This document shows positions 57,617-64,000 of a stretch of DNA of 64,000 bases, one piece after another; the first letter of the stretch is position 1, and each line of letters begins with the position of its first letter. This stretch comes from Alistipes senegalensis (GTDB lineage Bacteria; Pseudomonadota; Gammaproteobacteria; Burkholderiales; Burkholderiaceae_D), in NCBI GenBank assembly GCA_023664945.1, contig JAMPER010000001.1, positions 519,552 to 583,551 on the forward strand, read 5' to 3'. A program made the position numbers and the translations under genes. Under the pieces are notes generated by a model. That model was not told the origin of the DNA. It ran no database searches and saw nothing but the letters and a program-made list of their open reading frames with translations.

Positions 57617-58279
57617 ATGGCTGAGGATCCTGAAACTTTTGTCATTGATTCCGTGGCGGATGAGCCGCCTGTTCCGCCTGAACGGCTGACTGTCCCGTGG
57701 CTGCGGCAGCGCTTTGCCGAGCATCGGGCCTGGGAGCCGGAAACCCTTGCAGACGAGCTGGCGGGCCGGGTGCGGAAGAAATGGATTCCGGCGGCGGTGC
57801 TGATGCCGCTGGTTGCCAGGCAGGAGGATGATCTCCGGCTGATGCTGACACGCCGGGCGAAGCATTTGCACGACCATGCGGGGCAGATCAGTTTTCCCGG
57901 CGGGCGGGTGGATCTGGCGGATTCTTCCCGGATTGAAACGGCGCTGCGCGAGATGGAGGAAGAGGTTGGTGTGGAGCGGGAAAGCATTGAGGTGCTGGGA
58001 ACGCTGCCGGAATACCATACGACCAGCGGTTACCGTGTGACGCCGGTTGTTTCTGTGGTGTATCCTCCCTTTACGCTTAATCCCAACCCGATGGAGGTTG
58101 CCGAGGTTTTTGAGGTGCCGCTTGCCTACCTGATGGCAGGTTCGCATTACCAGCGCCGTTTGGCCGATATTCCGGGAATAGGAAGGCTGACGGTTTATAC
58201 GGTTCCTTATGGCAGCTATATGATTTGGGGCGCGACGGCAGGGATGCTGCGCAACTTTTTCCATTTTATGCGGGCCTAG
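57617..58279 (+). CDS. NUDIX hydrolase, CoA pyrophosphatase type
   Basis: 220 residues. The Nudix core is GGRVDLADSSRIETALREMEEEVGV, preceded by the CoA-pyrophosphatase-specific LMLTRRAKHLHDHAGQISFPGGR (LTxR..(K)xxxHxGQxxFPGG). It cleaves CoA and its oxidised or acylated forms to 4'-phosphopantetheine and 3',5'-ADP. It follows the rpsP operon in the usual Burkholderiales order. Confidence 0.91.
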   Translation: MAEDPETFVIDSVADEPPVPPERLTVPWLRQRFAEHRAWEPETLADELAGRVRKKWIPAAVLMPLVARQEDDLRLMLTRRAKHLHDHAGQISFPGGRVDLADSSRIETALREMEEEVGVERESIEVLGTLPEYHTTSGYRVTPVVSVVYPPFTLNPNPMEVAEVFEVPLAYLMAGSHYQRRLADIPGIGRLTVYTVPYGSYMIWGATAGMLRNFFHFMRA

Positions 58280-58374
58280 CCAGGGCGGAAGCCTGTTTGT
58301 CTGGGGCGGTTGGTATTTGATTACGGCCGGGTGCTGCGGTATTGTAACGGCTTGCCCTCTTCACGGAAGCAGCC

Positions 58375-59334
58375 ATGGTTTTTTTCTCGATTTTTTTTGC
58401 GCTTCTCTTGGATTATTTCAGGCCGGTACGGCTGCGCCATGCAGCCCGGGGCATGGCGCAGGCGCTGGCAGACCGTATTGAAGCCGGATTTAATGCAGGG
58501 CGGCCGCAGCATGGGCGAACAGGCTGGCTGCTGTTGATGTCGTGCCTGGTGATCCCGGTTTGGGTTATTTACGGGATTTGCCTTTATGTGAATGTTTTTC
58601 TGGCGCTCTTTTTCAATATTTTGATACTTTATCTTTGTCTGGGCATGAAGGATTGCAGCCAGTCTTTTTCTTCCATTCAGCTTGCGCTGATTTCCGGGGA
58701 TGAAGCCGGCGCTGGCCGCCTTCTTGCCGAATGGCGCGGGGAAAAAGCAGAGGTACGGGAAGGGCAGGAAATTGCCCGGCTTGCTATTGAACGTGCATTG
58801 CTGGTTTCCCACCGCCAGGTTTTCGGAGTGTTTTTCTGGTTCATGCTGCCGTATACCGGGCCGGCCGGAGCGGTTTTTTACCGGATGGCAGCTTATCTTT
58901 CCCGGGCGTGGGCGGAAAACCCGGACAGCCGCTATGAGGTTTTCGGGCAATTTGCCGCTCGCGCCTTTTTCTGGATTGACTGGATGCCGGCGAAGCTGAC
59001 GGCCATGTGTTTTGCTGTTGTCGGCAATTTTGAGGATGCCATTTACGCCTGGCGCAATTTTGCTGGCCGCTGGCCTGACAGGAATACCGGTGTGTTGCTT
59101 TCCGCTGCCGGGGGCGCTTTGGGCGTGTGCCTGGGAACGCCGCTGGAAAAGGCGGTCCAGCTGCCTTATACAGAGGCGGCTATTCCGGAACAGGACAGTA
59201 TGGAGCTGGAAAGCCCGCCGGGGGAAGAGCCTTCCATCCGTTTTTTCCAGCATACGGCCGGGCTGATATGGCGCGCCCTGTTGTTATGGCTTTTGCTGTT
59301 TTTATTCTTTACCATAGTGGCCTGGCTGCAATGA
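58375..59334 (+). CDS. CobD/CbiB-like membrane protein
   Basis: 319 residues with membrane segments at the N-terminus (VFFSIFFALLLDYF), at 50-85 (GWLLLMSCLVIPVWVIYGICLYVNVFLALFFNILILYL, described as two helices), around 150 (GVFFWFMLPYTGPAGAVFYRM) and at the C-terminus (LLLWLLLFLFFTIVAWL). It has the general build of the CobD/CbiB and AmpE families but no other cobalamin genes lie near, so true cobinamide synthesis is doubtful. The placement between the NUDIX gene and relA is conserved in Burkholderiales. Confidence 0.82.
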   Translation: MVFFSIFFALLLDYFRPVRLRHAARGMAQALADRIEAGFNAGRPQHGRTGWLLLMSCLVIPVWVIYGICLYVNVFLALFFNILILYLCLGMKDCSQSFSSIQLALISGDEAGAGRLLAEWRGEKAEVREGQEIARLAIERALLVSHRQVFGVFFWFMLPYTGPAGAVFYRMAAYLSRAWAENPDSRYEVFGQFAARAFFWIDWMPAKLTAMCFAVVGNFEDAIYAWRNFAGRWPDRNTGVLLSAAGGALGVCLGTPLEKAVQLPYTEAAIPEQDSMELESPPGEEPSIRFFQHTAGLIWRALLLWLLLFLFFTIVAWLQ

Positions 59335-59394
59335 AATCCGGCGGGTGTGATGCCGGTAGCGTGCAGCTGATACAGGAAAGGCAGGGAAAAGGGT

Positions 59395-61638
59395 ATGGTT
59401 TCTCCGGTTACATTCGTTAATGTTGCTGAAAAAATTACAACGGGGCTTTCTCCGGAACATGGCAGGCTGGTTTCGGATGCCTATGAGTTTGCCCTGCGGA
59501 TTTATGACGACAAGAAGCTGCCTTCCGGCCAGCCTGTTATTGAGTTTGCGCGTACGGTCTGCACGATTTTGACGGTGATGAACACGGATCCGGAAACGCG
59601 CATTGCCGGACTGTTGATTCCCCTGCCGGAAATTGCGCCGGCGGAATGGGAAAAGGCGGAAAGCCGCTTCGGGGCGGAAGCGGTTGGCCTGGTTGAGAAT
59701 GTCCGCCGCCTGCTGAAACTGAAAGAAGTCAGCGGCGGGCTGCTCCAGCAGCCGGCTGCCGGCAAGAATGCAGCGCAGTTTCGCAAGGATCAGGCGGAAA
59801 CGCTCCGCAAGATGCTTTTGGCGATGGCTTCGGATATGCGGGTGGTGCTGCTCAGGCTGGCAGCCCGGGTTGCCGGGCTGCGCTATATTGCGGAAAGCAA
59901 AAAGTTAAGCGAGGGCAGCGAGCAGTATGCCCGTGAAACGCTGGAACTGTATGCCCCGCTGGCCAACCGTTTGGGGATTTGGCAAATGAAATGGGAGCTG
60001 GAGGATCTCTCTTTCCGTTTTCTGGAACCGGATGCCTACAAGTCCATTGCAAAAATGCTGGAAGAAAAGCGGGCGGAGCGGGAAGATTTCATTGCGGTTG
60101 CCATCCGGCAGGTAAAGGAAGCGCTCCAGGCGGCAGGAATCAAGGCGGAAGTGTCCGGCAGGCCGAAGCATATTTACAGTATCTGGAACAAGATGCGCGG
60201 GAAATCGCTGAATTTTACGCAAATGCATGATGTGCGTGCCCTCCGCATTATTGTTTCGGATATCAAGACCTGCTTTACGGTGCTGGATATTGTCCACCGG
60301 ATGTGGACGCCGGTTCTGGAAGAGTTTGACGATTATATTTCCCGGCCCAAGCCCAACGGCTACCAGTCGCTGCATACGATTGTGATTGCGGAAGACGGGC
60401 TGTCGCTGGAGGTGCAGATCCGCACGGAGGCCATGCATAATTTTGCCGAATACGGCGTGGCTTCGCATTGGCGCTACAAGGAAACAGGCGGCTCGAATTT
60501 TGTTGCACAGCAGTATGATGAAAAAATTTCCTGGCTGCGCCGCCTGCTTTCATGGAAGGCCGATGTGGCGGATTCGGTGGCTGTGCAGGGTGATGCGCAC
60601 AGCGACTGGGTGAAACAGGTCAAGGCCACGACGCTTGACGACCGGATTTATGTGCTGACGCCCCAGGCGAGGGTGATTGATTTGCCCAGCGGGGCGACGC
60701 CGATTGATTTTGCCTATCAGGTGCATACGAATATCGGGCACCGCTGCCGGGGCGCGCGCGTGGATGGTGTGATGGTGCCGTTGAATACGCCGCTCAAAAG
60801 CGGGCAGACGGTGGAAATTATTACGGCAAAGGGGTTGGATGCCGGCCCTTCGCGGGACTGGTTAAGCCCCGGTTTTGCTGTCAATTCGCGCACCCATACC
60901 AAAATCCGTTCCTGGTTCAATGCGGTGGAACATGCAGAAGCTATTGCCAATGGCCGCACTGTGGTTGAACGGATTTTGCAGCGCGAGGGCAAGACTTCCA
61001 CCAATCTGGAAGAGCTGGCGCGCAAGCTGGATTTTGCCAAGGTGGAGGATTTTTTCCTGGCAGCCGGCAAGGACAAGCTCAATACCCGGCTGGTTGAGCA
61101 GGCGCTGCATGGCCAGGAACCGCTTAAGGAAACCAGGGAAGATGACAAGGTGCTGCCCCGCAAGAGCCGGGCTTCCAGTATTGCGCGTGGCGCGAAATCC
61201 GGCGTGCTGGTTGTCGGGACGGAGGGAATGCTGACCCAGATGGCGCGTTGCTGCAAACCGGCGCCGCCTGACCCGATTATCGGTTTTGTCACCAGGGGCA
61301 AGGGGGTTTCCATCCACCGTCCCGATTGCAAGAATTTCCTGGAAATGCAAAAGCAGTCGCCCGAACGGGTGATCCAGACGGGATGGGGAACGGCTGATCC
61401 GGAAACGGTTTATCCGGTGGATGTGTTTGTTTTGGCAGGCGACCGCCAGGGGCTGCTGCGTGATATTTCCGATATTTTCATGCGGGAAAAGCTTAATGTG
61501 ATTGGCGTGAGCACACAAAGCAACAAGGGGCTGGCACGCATGTCGTTTACGGCGGAAGTTTCATCGACAGAAAGCCTGAACAAGGCTATCCAGATGATCC
61601 GGGAGGTGCCGGGGGTGCAGCAGGTACGGCGGCTTTAG
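59395..61638 (+). CDS. relA: GTP pyrophosphokinase RelA ((p)ppGpp synthetase)
   Basis: 747 residues. The N-terminal HD domain is degenerate: where hydrolase-active homologues have the HD metal motif, this protein has AGLLIPLPEIAP, so hydrolysis should be lost as in RelA. The synthetase domain (about 230-360) is intact, with GRPKHIYSIWNKMRGKSL, MHDVRALRIIV and SRPKPNGYQSLHTIV; then TGS (DRIYVLTPQARVIDLPSGATPIDFAYQVH), a zinc-finger-like region (RCCKPAPPDPIIGF) and the C-terminal ACT (VLAGDRQGLLRDISDIF). It senses uncharged tRNA on the ribosome and triggers the stringent response. Confidence 0.95.
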   Translation: MVSPVTFVNVAEKITTGLSPEHGRLVSDAYEFALRIYDDKKLPSGQPVIEFARTVCTILTVMNTDPETRIAGLLIPLPEIAPAEWEKAESRFGAEAVGLVENVRRLLKLKEVSGGLLQQPAAGKNAAQFRKDQAETLRKMLLAMASDMRVVLLRLAARVAGLRYIAESKKLSEGSEQYARETLELYAPLANRLGIWQMKWELEDLSFRFLEPDAYKSIAKMLEEKRAEREDFIAVAIRQVKEALQAAGIKAEVSGRPKHIYSIWNKMRGKSLNFTQMHDVRALRIIVSDIKTCFTVLDIVHRMWTPVLEEFDDYISRPKPNGYQSLHTIVIAEDGLSLEVQIRTEAMHNFAEYGVASHWRYKETGGSNFVAQQYDEKISWLRRLLSWKADVADSVAVQGDAHSDWVKQVKATTLDDRIYVLTPQARVIDLPSGATPIDFAYQVHTNIGHRCRGARVDGVMVPLNTPLKSGQTVEIITAKGLDAGPSRDWLSPGFAVNSRTHTKIRSWFNAVEHAEAIANGRTVVERILQREGKTSTNLEELARKLDFAKVEDFFLAAGKDKLNTRLVEQALHGQEPLKETREDDKVLPRKSRASSIARGAKSGVLVVGTEGMLTQMARCCKPAPPDPIIGFVTRGKGVSIHRPDCKNFLEMQKQSPERVIQTGWGTADPETVYPVDVFVLAGDRQGLLRDISDIFMREKLNVIGVSTQSNKGLARMSFTAEVSSTESLNKAIQMIREVPGVQQVRRL

Positions 61639-61745
61639 CGGATATTTTTATCAGGCAGCCGTTTAGCTGTTACACTATTACCTGCCTGCCGGTTTTGCCA
61701 GCCAGGCGGCCGTATCTGTTTGTCCCTAACGCAAGAGGTTTTTTC

Positions 61746-61991
61746 ATGAAACAGCCCATGAATTTCCGGGAATTTTTGTCCAGCCGTCTCCATAATCGTT
61801 CTTTCATGAAAAAGGTCGGCGTGTTTCTGGTTACGCTGGTTATCGGCATGGTGCTGACGGTCAGGACCGCGATTAAGGCCAATTTTACGGCGGACAGTAT
61901 CCATGAATGGGTGTTAAACGGGCTGACGGTGGCGGCTGTGCTTGGCTTTATTGCAGTGAAATACCTCAAAAGCAAGGGCAAGCTGGATTAA
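61746..61991 (+). CDS. Small membrane protein, 81 aa
   Basis: Start at ATG 61746 (MKQPMNFREFLSSRLHNRSFMKKV) with AAGAGG upstream. Two hydrophobic segments (VGVFLVTLVIGMVLTV, VLNGLTVAAVLGFIAV) and a Lys-rich end. Function unknown. It is followed by a terminator. Confidence 0.75.
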   Translation: MKQPMNFREFLSSRLHNRSFMKKVGVFLVTLVIGMVLTVRTAIKANFTADSIHEWVLNGLTVAAVLGFIAVKYLKSKGKLD

Positions 61992-61994
61992 CGG

Positions 61995-62022
61995 AAAGCT
62001 GCCGTTTGTAGCGGCAGCTTTT
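61995..62022 (+). terminator. Terminator after the small membrane protein gene
   Basis: AAAGCTGCCG (61995-62004) pairs with CGGCAGCTTT (62012-62021). Confidence 0.75.
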
Positions 62023-62078
62023 GCATGAACGGCGTATTTTCTGCCATGCCTGTATTTTATTGATTGCCGCGGTGCTTT

Positions 62079-62447
62079 ATGCCTCCTTTTATCCATATCC
62101 AGTCTACGTTGGCGCGCCGCTTGCTGCTGGTTCTGCTTGCGCCGGTTTTGCTGGTTTTTCTGGTATTCATCCGTATCAGCAAGGTGCTGATGACGGCATT
62201 TTCGGAGTTTGCCGAGGTGTTTTTGGCTGTCTGGAAAGGCGGGCAGGAAGCGCCTTCTTTATTGCCATGCCCGTTTTGCGGCGGGAAATGTGTGCCAGAC
62301 GGATGGCGGACGCAGGGCGGGGCAACGGGCCCTGCCTGTGATAATTGCGGGGCGACAACCTGGTCTGTTGATACCTGGAATACCCGTGTTCCGCTGGCAG
62401 AAGAAGTGCAACAGCGGCAGGAGCAGGAAAGCCCAACAGCGGAATAA
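62079..62447 (+). CDS. Membrane-anchored Lar-like zinc-ribbon protein
   Basis: Start at ATG 62079 (MPPFIHIQSTLARR). 122 residues: one strong transmembrane segment (LLLVLLAPVLLVFLVFI, about residues 16-32), then a compact zinc ribbon LLPCPFCGGKCVPDG ... GPACDNCGATTWSVDTWNTR. The CPFCG-x(n)-C-x-NCG-x(n)-WN-x-R pattern is that of Lar (restriction alleviation) proteins of Rac-type prophages, which are normally soluble. The fusion to a membrane anchor is unusual. Function unknown. Confidence 0.7.
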   Translation: MPPFIHIQSTLARRLLLVLLAPVLLVFLVFIRISKVLMTAFSEFAEVFLAVWKGGQEAPSLLPCPFCGGKCVPDGWRTQGGATGPACDNCGATTWSVDTWNTRVPLAEEVQQRQEQESPTAE

Positions 62448-62448
62448 C

Positions 62449-62490
62449 CGGCTTTTCCCGGCAGCAAGGGCAAGGCTGCCGGAAAAGCCG
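62449..62490. terminator. Bidirectional terminator-like hairpin
   Basis: A 15-16-bp stem (CGGCTTTTCCCGGCAGC at 62449-62464 region with GCTGCCGGAAAAGCCG at 62475-62490, one bulge) stands between the convergent Lar-like and lipoprotein genes. Confidence 0.7.
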
Positions 62491-62514
62491 CCCGCCCGGC
62501 TGCGCGTTTTCAGG

Positions 62515-63297
62515 CTATGACGGTTTTTCTTCCTTTTTTGGCGCGGCTTCCGGGGTTTCCGGCACGATTTCCATCAATACCGGCAGTGTTTGCACGGCGG
62601 TTTCCGGCTGTTTGGTTTCCGGTTTTTTGCGCGGTTTCGGTTTTGGGCGTGCAGGCTGGATTTGCATGTGCGGCATCGGCTGGGGAATTTCTTCTGCCTC
62701 TTCCGGTTCAGCTGGCTTGGCCTGCTTTTTGTCTTCCGGCGGCGGCGCTTTGGGATAGCCGGAAGGCCCCAGCAACAGCTTGAATCCGGGAGAGGTGACC
62801 AGTTTTCTGATCAGGTTCTGGACGGCGTAGGGGTACACATCGCTGGCTGTCTGGCAGGCGTGTTGGCCAACGATGTTGGCTTTGAAAGGGAAAGATTCGC
62901 TGACGGATATGGAACGTCCGTTGCCGGACAATAGTGTCATTTTGAGCGTCCATTTTCCTGTTACGAGGGTCTCAAGCGCAATCTGGGTGACGGTGCCTTT
63001 CAGGACAAGCGGTGATTCGGGCGAATACAGCCCGGCCAGCTCCAGCTCGGTAATAAAGGCATCCTGGATGTACCTGACCAGTCCTCTTTTATCGGAACTG
63101 ATAATGACGTTATATCCCCGGCAGGAGCTGACAAACCCTTCGCCCAGTTCGGAATCAAAGTCCACCACGCGGATTTTCTGCCCGCCATAGGCGCCCAGGG
63201 AGGAAACGATATCTGGCGCAGAGTTGTATCCGTCGATGTAGCGTACACAGGAAGAAAGGAAAAACGGGGCAACAAGGAGGAGAAACAGCTTTTTCAT
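62515..63297 (-). CDS. Hypothetical lipoprotein with Pro/Lys-rich tail
   Basis: Start at ATG 63297 (MKKLFLLLVAPFFLSSC), a lipoprotein signal with C17. 260 residues. The domain to about 190 (GGQKIRVVDFDSELGEGF, CRGYNVIISSDKRGLVRYIQDAFITELELAGLYSP) resembles periplasmic lipoproteins such as YajG-type or flagellar-associated FlgP/LPOB-like proteins, not clearly. The last 75 residues are Pro-, Glu- and Lys-rich (PARPKPKPRKKPETKQPE), a likely flexible spacer or peptidoglycan contact. Envelope location is probable. Confidence 0.78.
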   Translation of the reverse strand: MKKLFLLLVAPFFLSSCVRYIDGYNSAPDIVSSLGAYGGQKIRVVDFDSELGEGFVSSCRGYNVIISSDKRGLVRYIQDAFITELELAGLYSPESPLVLKGTVTQIALETLVTGKWTLKMTLLSGNGRSISVSESFPFKANIVGQHACQTASDVYPYAVQNLIRKLVTSPGFKLLLGPSGYPKAPPPEDKKQAKPAEPEEAEEIPQPMPHMQIQPARPKPKPRKKPETKQPETAVQTLPVLMEIVPETPEAAPKKEEKPS

Positions 63298-63786
63298 ATC
63301 GGTTTGTATCCTGTTTGGGAATGTTTCCATTTTAGCCAAAATCAGCCTGTTTTCAGGCAGCCAGAAGACAAAAACAGCTATTGACGGGGAGCTTTCTGCC
63401 GCTTTGTCCGATGTTTTGACAAAAAGCTTTTTCAGGGGAAAGCGGTACGCAAGCCTGGCTGTTGCAGAAAAACAACAGGGGGATTGATAACTTTTAACAT
63501 CCGTTAATGCGTATTAACGGATGTTAAAACATCCGGTTAAAGAACACATAAACCACGCCAAGAAGCGTATCAGAGCTCACTTTCGGTATCAAGACAAAAC
63601 AAGGCGTTTTTCCTCCCGAAAAAATAAAAGAAGGGTTAAAAAATGGGAAGAAAAGGTAATAAGTATATTAAAAACAATGGATTGCAAAAATTTTAATGTC
63701 CGTTAATACGCATTAACGGACATTACCTTTGGCCTGTACGGCAGAGGGGCTTTTAACCATTACCAACTCTTTGGAAAGGTAGCAAC
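63298..63786. other. Porin upstream region with a palindrome-bounded unit
   Basis: 489 bp. It contains two large, mutually inverted palindromes at 63492-63529 and 63694-63725. A very basic 61-codon frame (63521-63706, +) lies between them but starts inside the first palindrome and has no good ribosome site. The porin ribosome site GAAAGG (63774-63779) follows. Confidence 0.6.
63492..63725. repeat. 234-bp unit bounded by palindromic inverted repeats (MITE-like or double operator)
   Basis: Left palindrome 63492-63529 with 19-bp arms (TTTTAACATCCGTTAATGC / GTATTAACGGATGTTAAAA, one mismatch) and right palindrome 63694-63725 with 16-bp arms. The central asymmetric bases are GCGT left and ACGC right, so the right copy is the reverse complement of the left: they share a 22-nt identical core beginning TCCGTTAATGCG in inverted orientation. 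The interior is AT-rich. Confidence 0.65.
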
Positions 63787-64000
63787 ATGAAAAAAACCTT
63801 AATCGCATTAGCCGTACTCGGTGCAGCAGCCGGGGTGGCCCATGCCCAGTCCAACGTCACCATCTATGGTGTTGTTGATACCGGTTACGTTAAAGAAACC
63901 GGCCGTGACGTCCGCATGGGCGAAAACATCAACAACCGTATTGGCTTCCGCGGCGCGGAAGACCTGGGCGGCGGCCTGAAAGCCACCTTTGAACTGGAAA
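63787..64000 (+). CDS. Gram-negative porin, partial (3' end outside window)
   Basis: MKKTLIALAVLGAAAGVAHAQSNVTIYGVVDTGYVKE shows a signal peptide with AHA cleavage site followed by the first strand of betaproteobacterial trimeric porins (NVTIYGVVDTG); NRIGFRGAEDLGGGLKATFELE is the second typical motif. 71 codons are in the window. It forms a general diffusion channel in the outer membrane. The palindrome-rich region upstream may control it. Confidence 0.93.
   Translation, partial: MKKTLIALAVLGAAAGVAHAQSNVTIYGVVDTGYVKETGRDVRMGENINNRIGFRGAEDLGGGLKATFELE

Noticed and set aside
63521-63706. 61-codon, very basic frame inside the palindrome-bounded unit
   Set aside because: The start codon is within the palindrome, no ribosome site, AT-rich DNA readily gives Lys-rich frames.

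Overview
The window looks like a chromosomal segment of an Oxalobacter-type betaproteobacterium (Burkholderiales, Oxalobacteraceae). Gene order on both sides is typical of Burkholderiales (pcnB-HAD phosphatase-hda-AI-2E permease/purM; tsaE-amiC; ogt-xerD; rpsP-rimM-trmD-rplS-NUDIX-CobD/CbiB-like-relA). A protein very close to the oxalate:formate antiporter OxlT, an adhE gene, an RquA-like rhodoquinone enzyme and ackA fit an anaerobic, oxalate-linked metabolism. Species is inferred from protein resemblance recalled from memory; no database search was run.

Layout. 1-6 kb: RNA polyadenylation, DnaA inactivation and purine genes, plus an endonuclease/exonuclease/phosphatase-fold hydrolase. 6.7-9.8 kb: OxlT-like transporter, universal stress protein and a LysR regulator. 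9.8-23.3 kb: housekeeping genes (tRNA-Arg, amiC, tsaE, ogt, xerD, plsY, glnS, M48 protease, GST, pyrD, aat), a stand-alone TIR-like protein, a NUDIX hydrolase and the initiator tRNA. 23.5-33.4 kb: an LRR protein, adhE with a coupled kinase-like gene, a sugar-nucleotide epimerase with a glycosyltransferase carrying a poly-G tract, and metabolic enzymes. 34-35.5 kb: a PAS-GGDEF diguanylate cyclase.

35.6-51.6 kb is the most interesting part. A type II-C CRISPR-Cas system (cas9, cas1, cas2, tracrRNA, nine-repeat array) is split by a ~10.55-kb integrative element. A two-repeat remnant of the same array, with a degenerate first repeat, lies at 35640-35741 next to a P4-type integrase. The main array resumes at 46325. 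The breakpoint is exactly at a spacer-repeat boundary, and a 13-nt near-identical sequence (GACrCCGGCAAGG) is present at both ends. A further, strongly decayed repeat at 33576-33611 suggests the ancestral array reached even further left.

The element carries an integrase, an AlpA-like regulator, a large DUF927/TOPRIM-type primase-helicase, two mirrored clusters of a 9-bp iteron (GGTGATACA), a four-gene operon of unknown small proteins preceded by ~280-bp tandem repeats, a HigBA toxin-antitoxin pair, two perfect DnaA boxes beside a dif-like Xer site, an HTH protein and an HNH remnant. I read it as a P4-like integrated replicon with plasmid-style maintenance functions.

51.7-64 kb: two tRNA-Lys genes, tsaD, ackA, rquA, the rpsP operon, relA, small membrane proteins, a lipoprotein, a palindrome-bounded 234-bp unit and the start of a porin gene that runs off the window.
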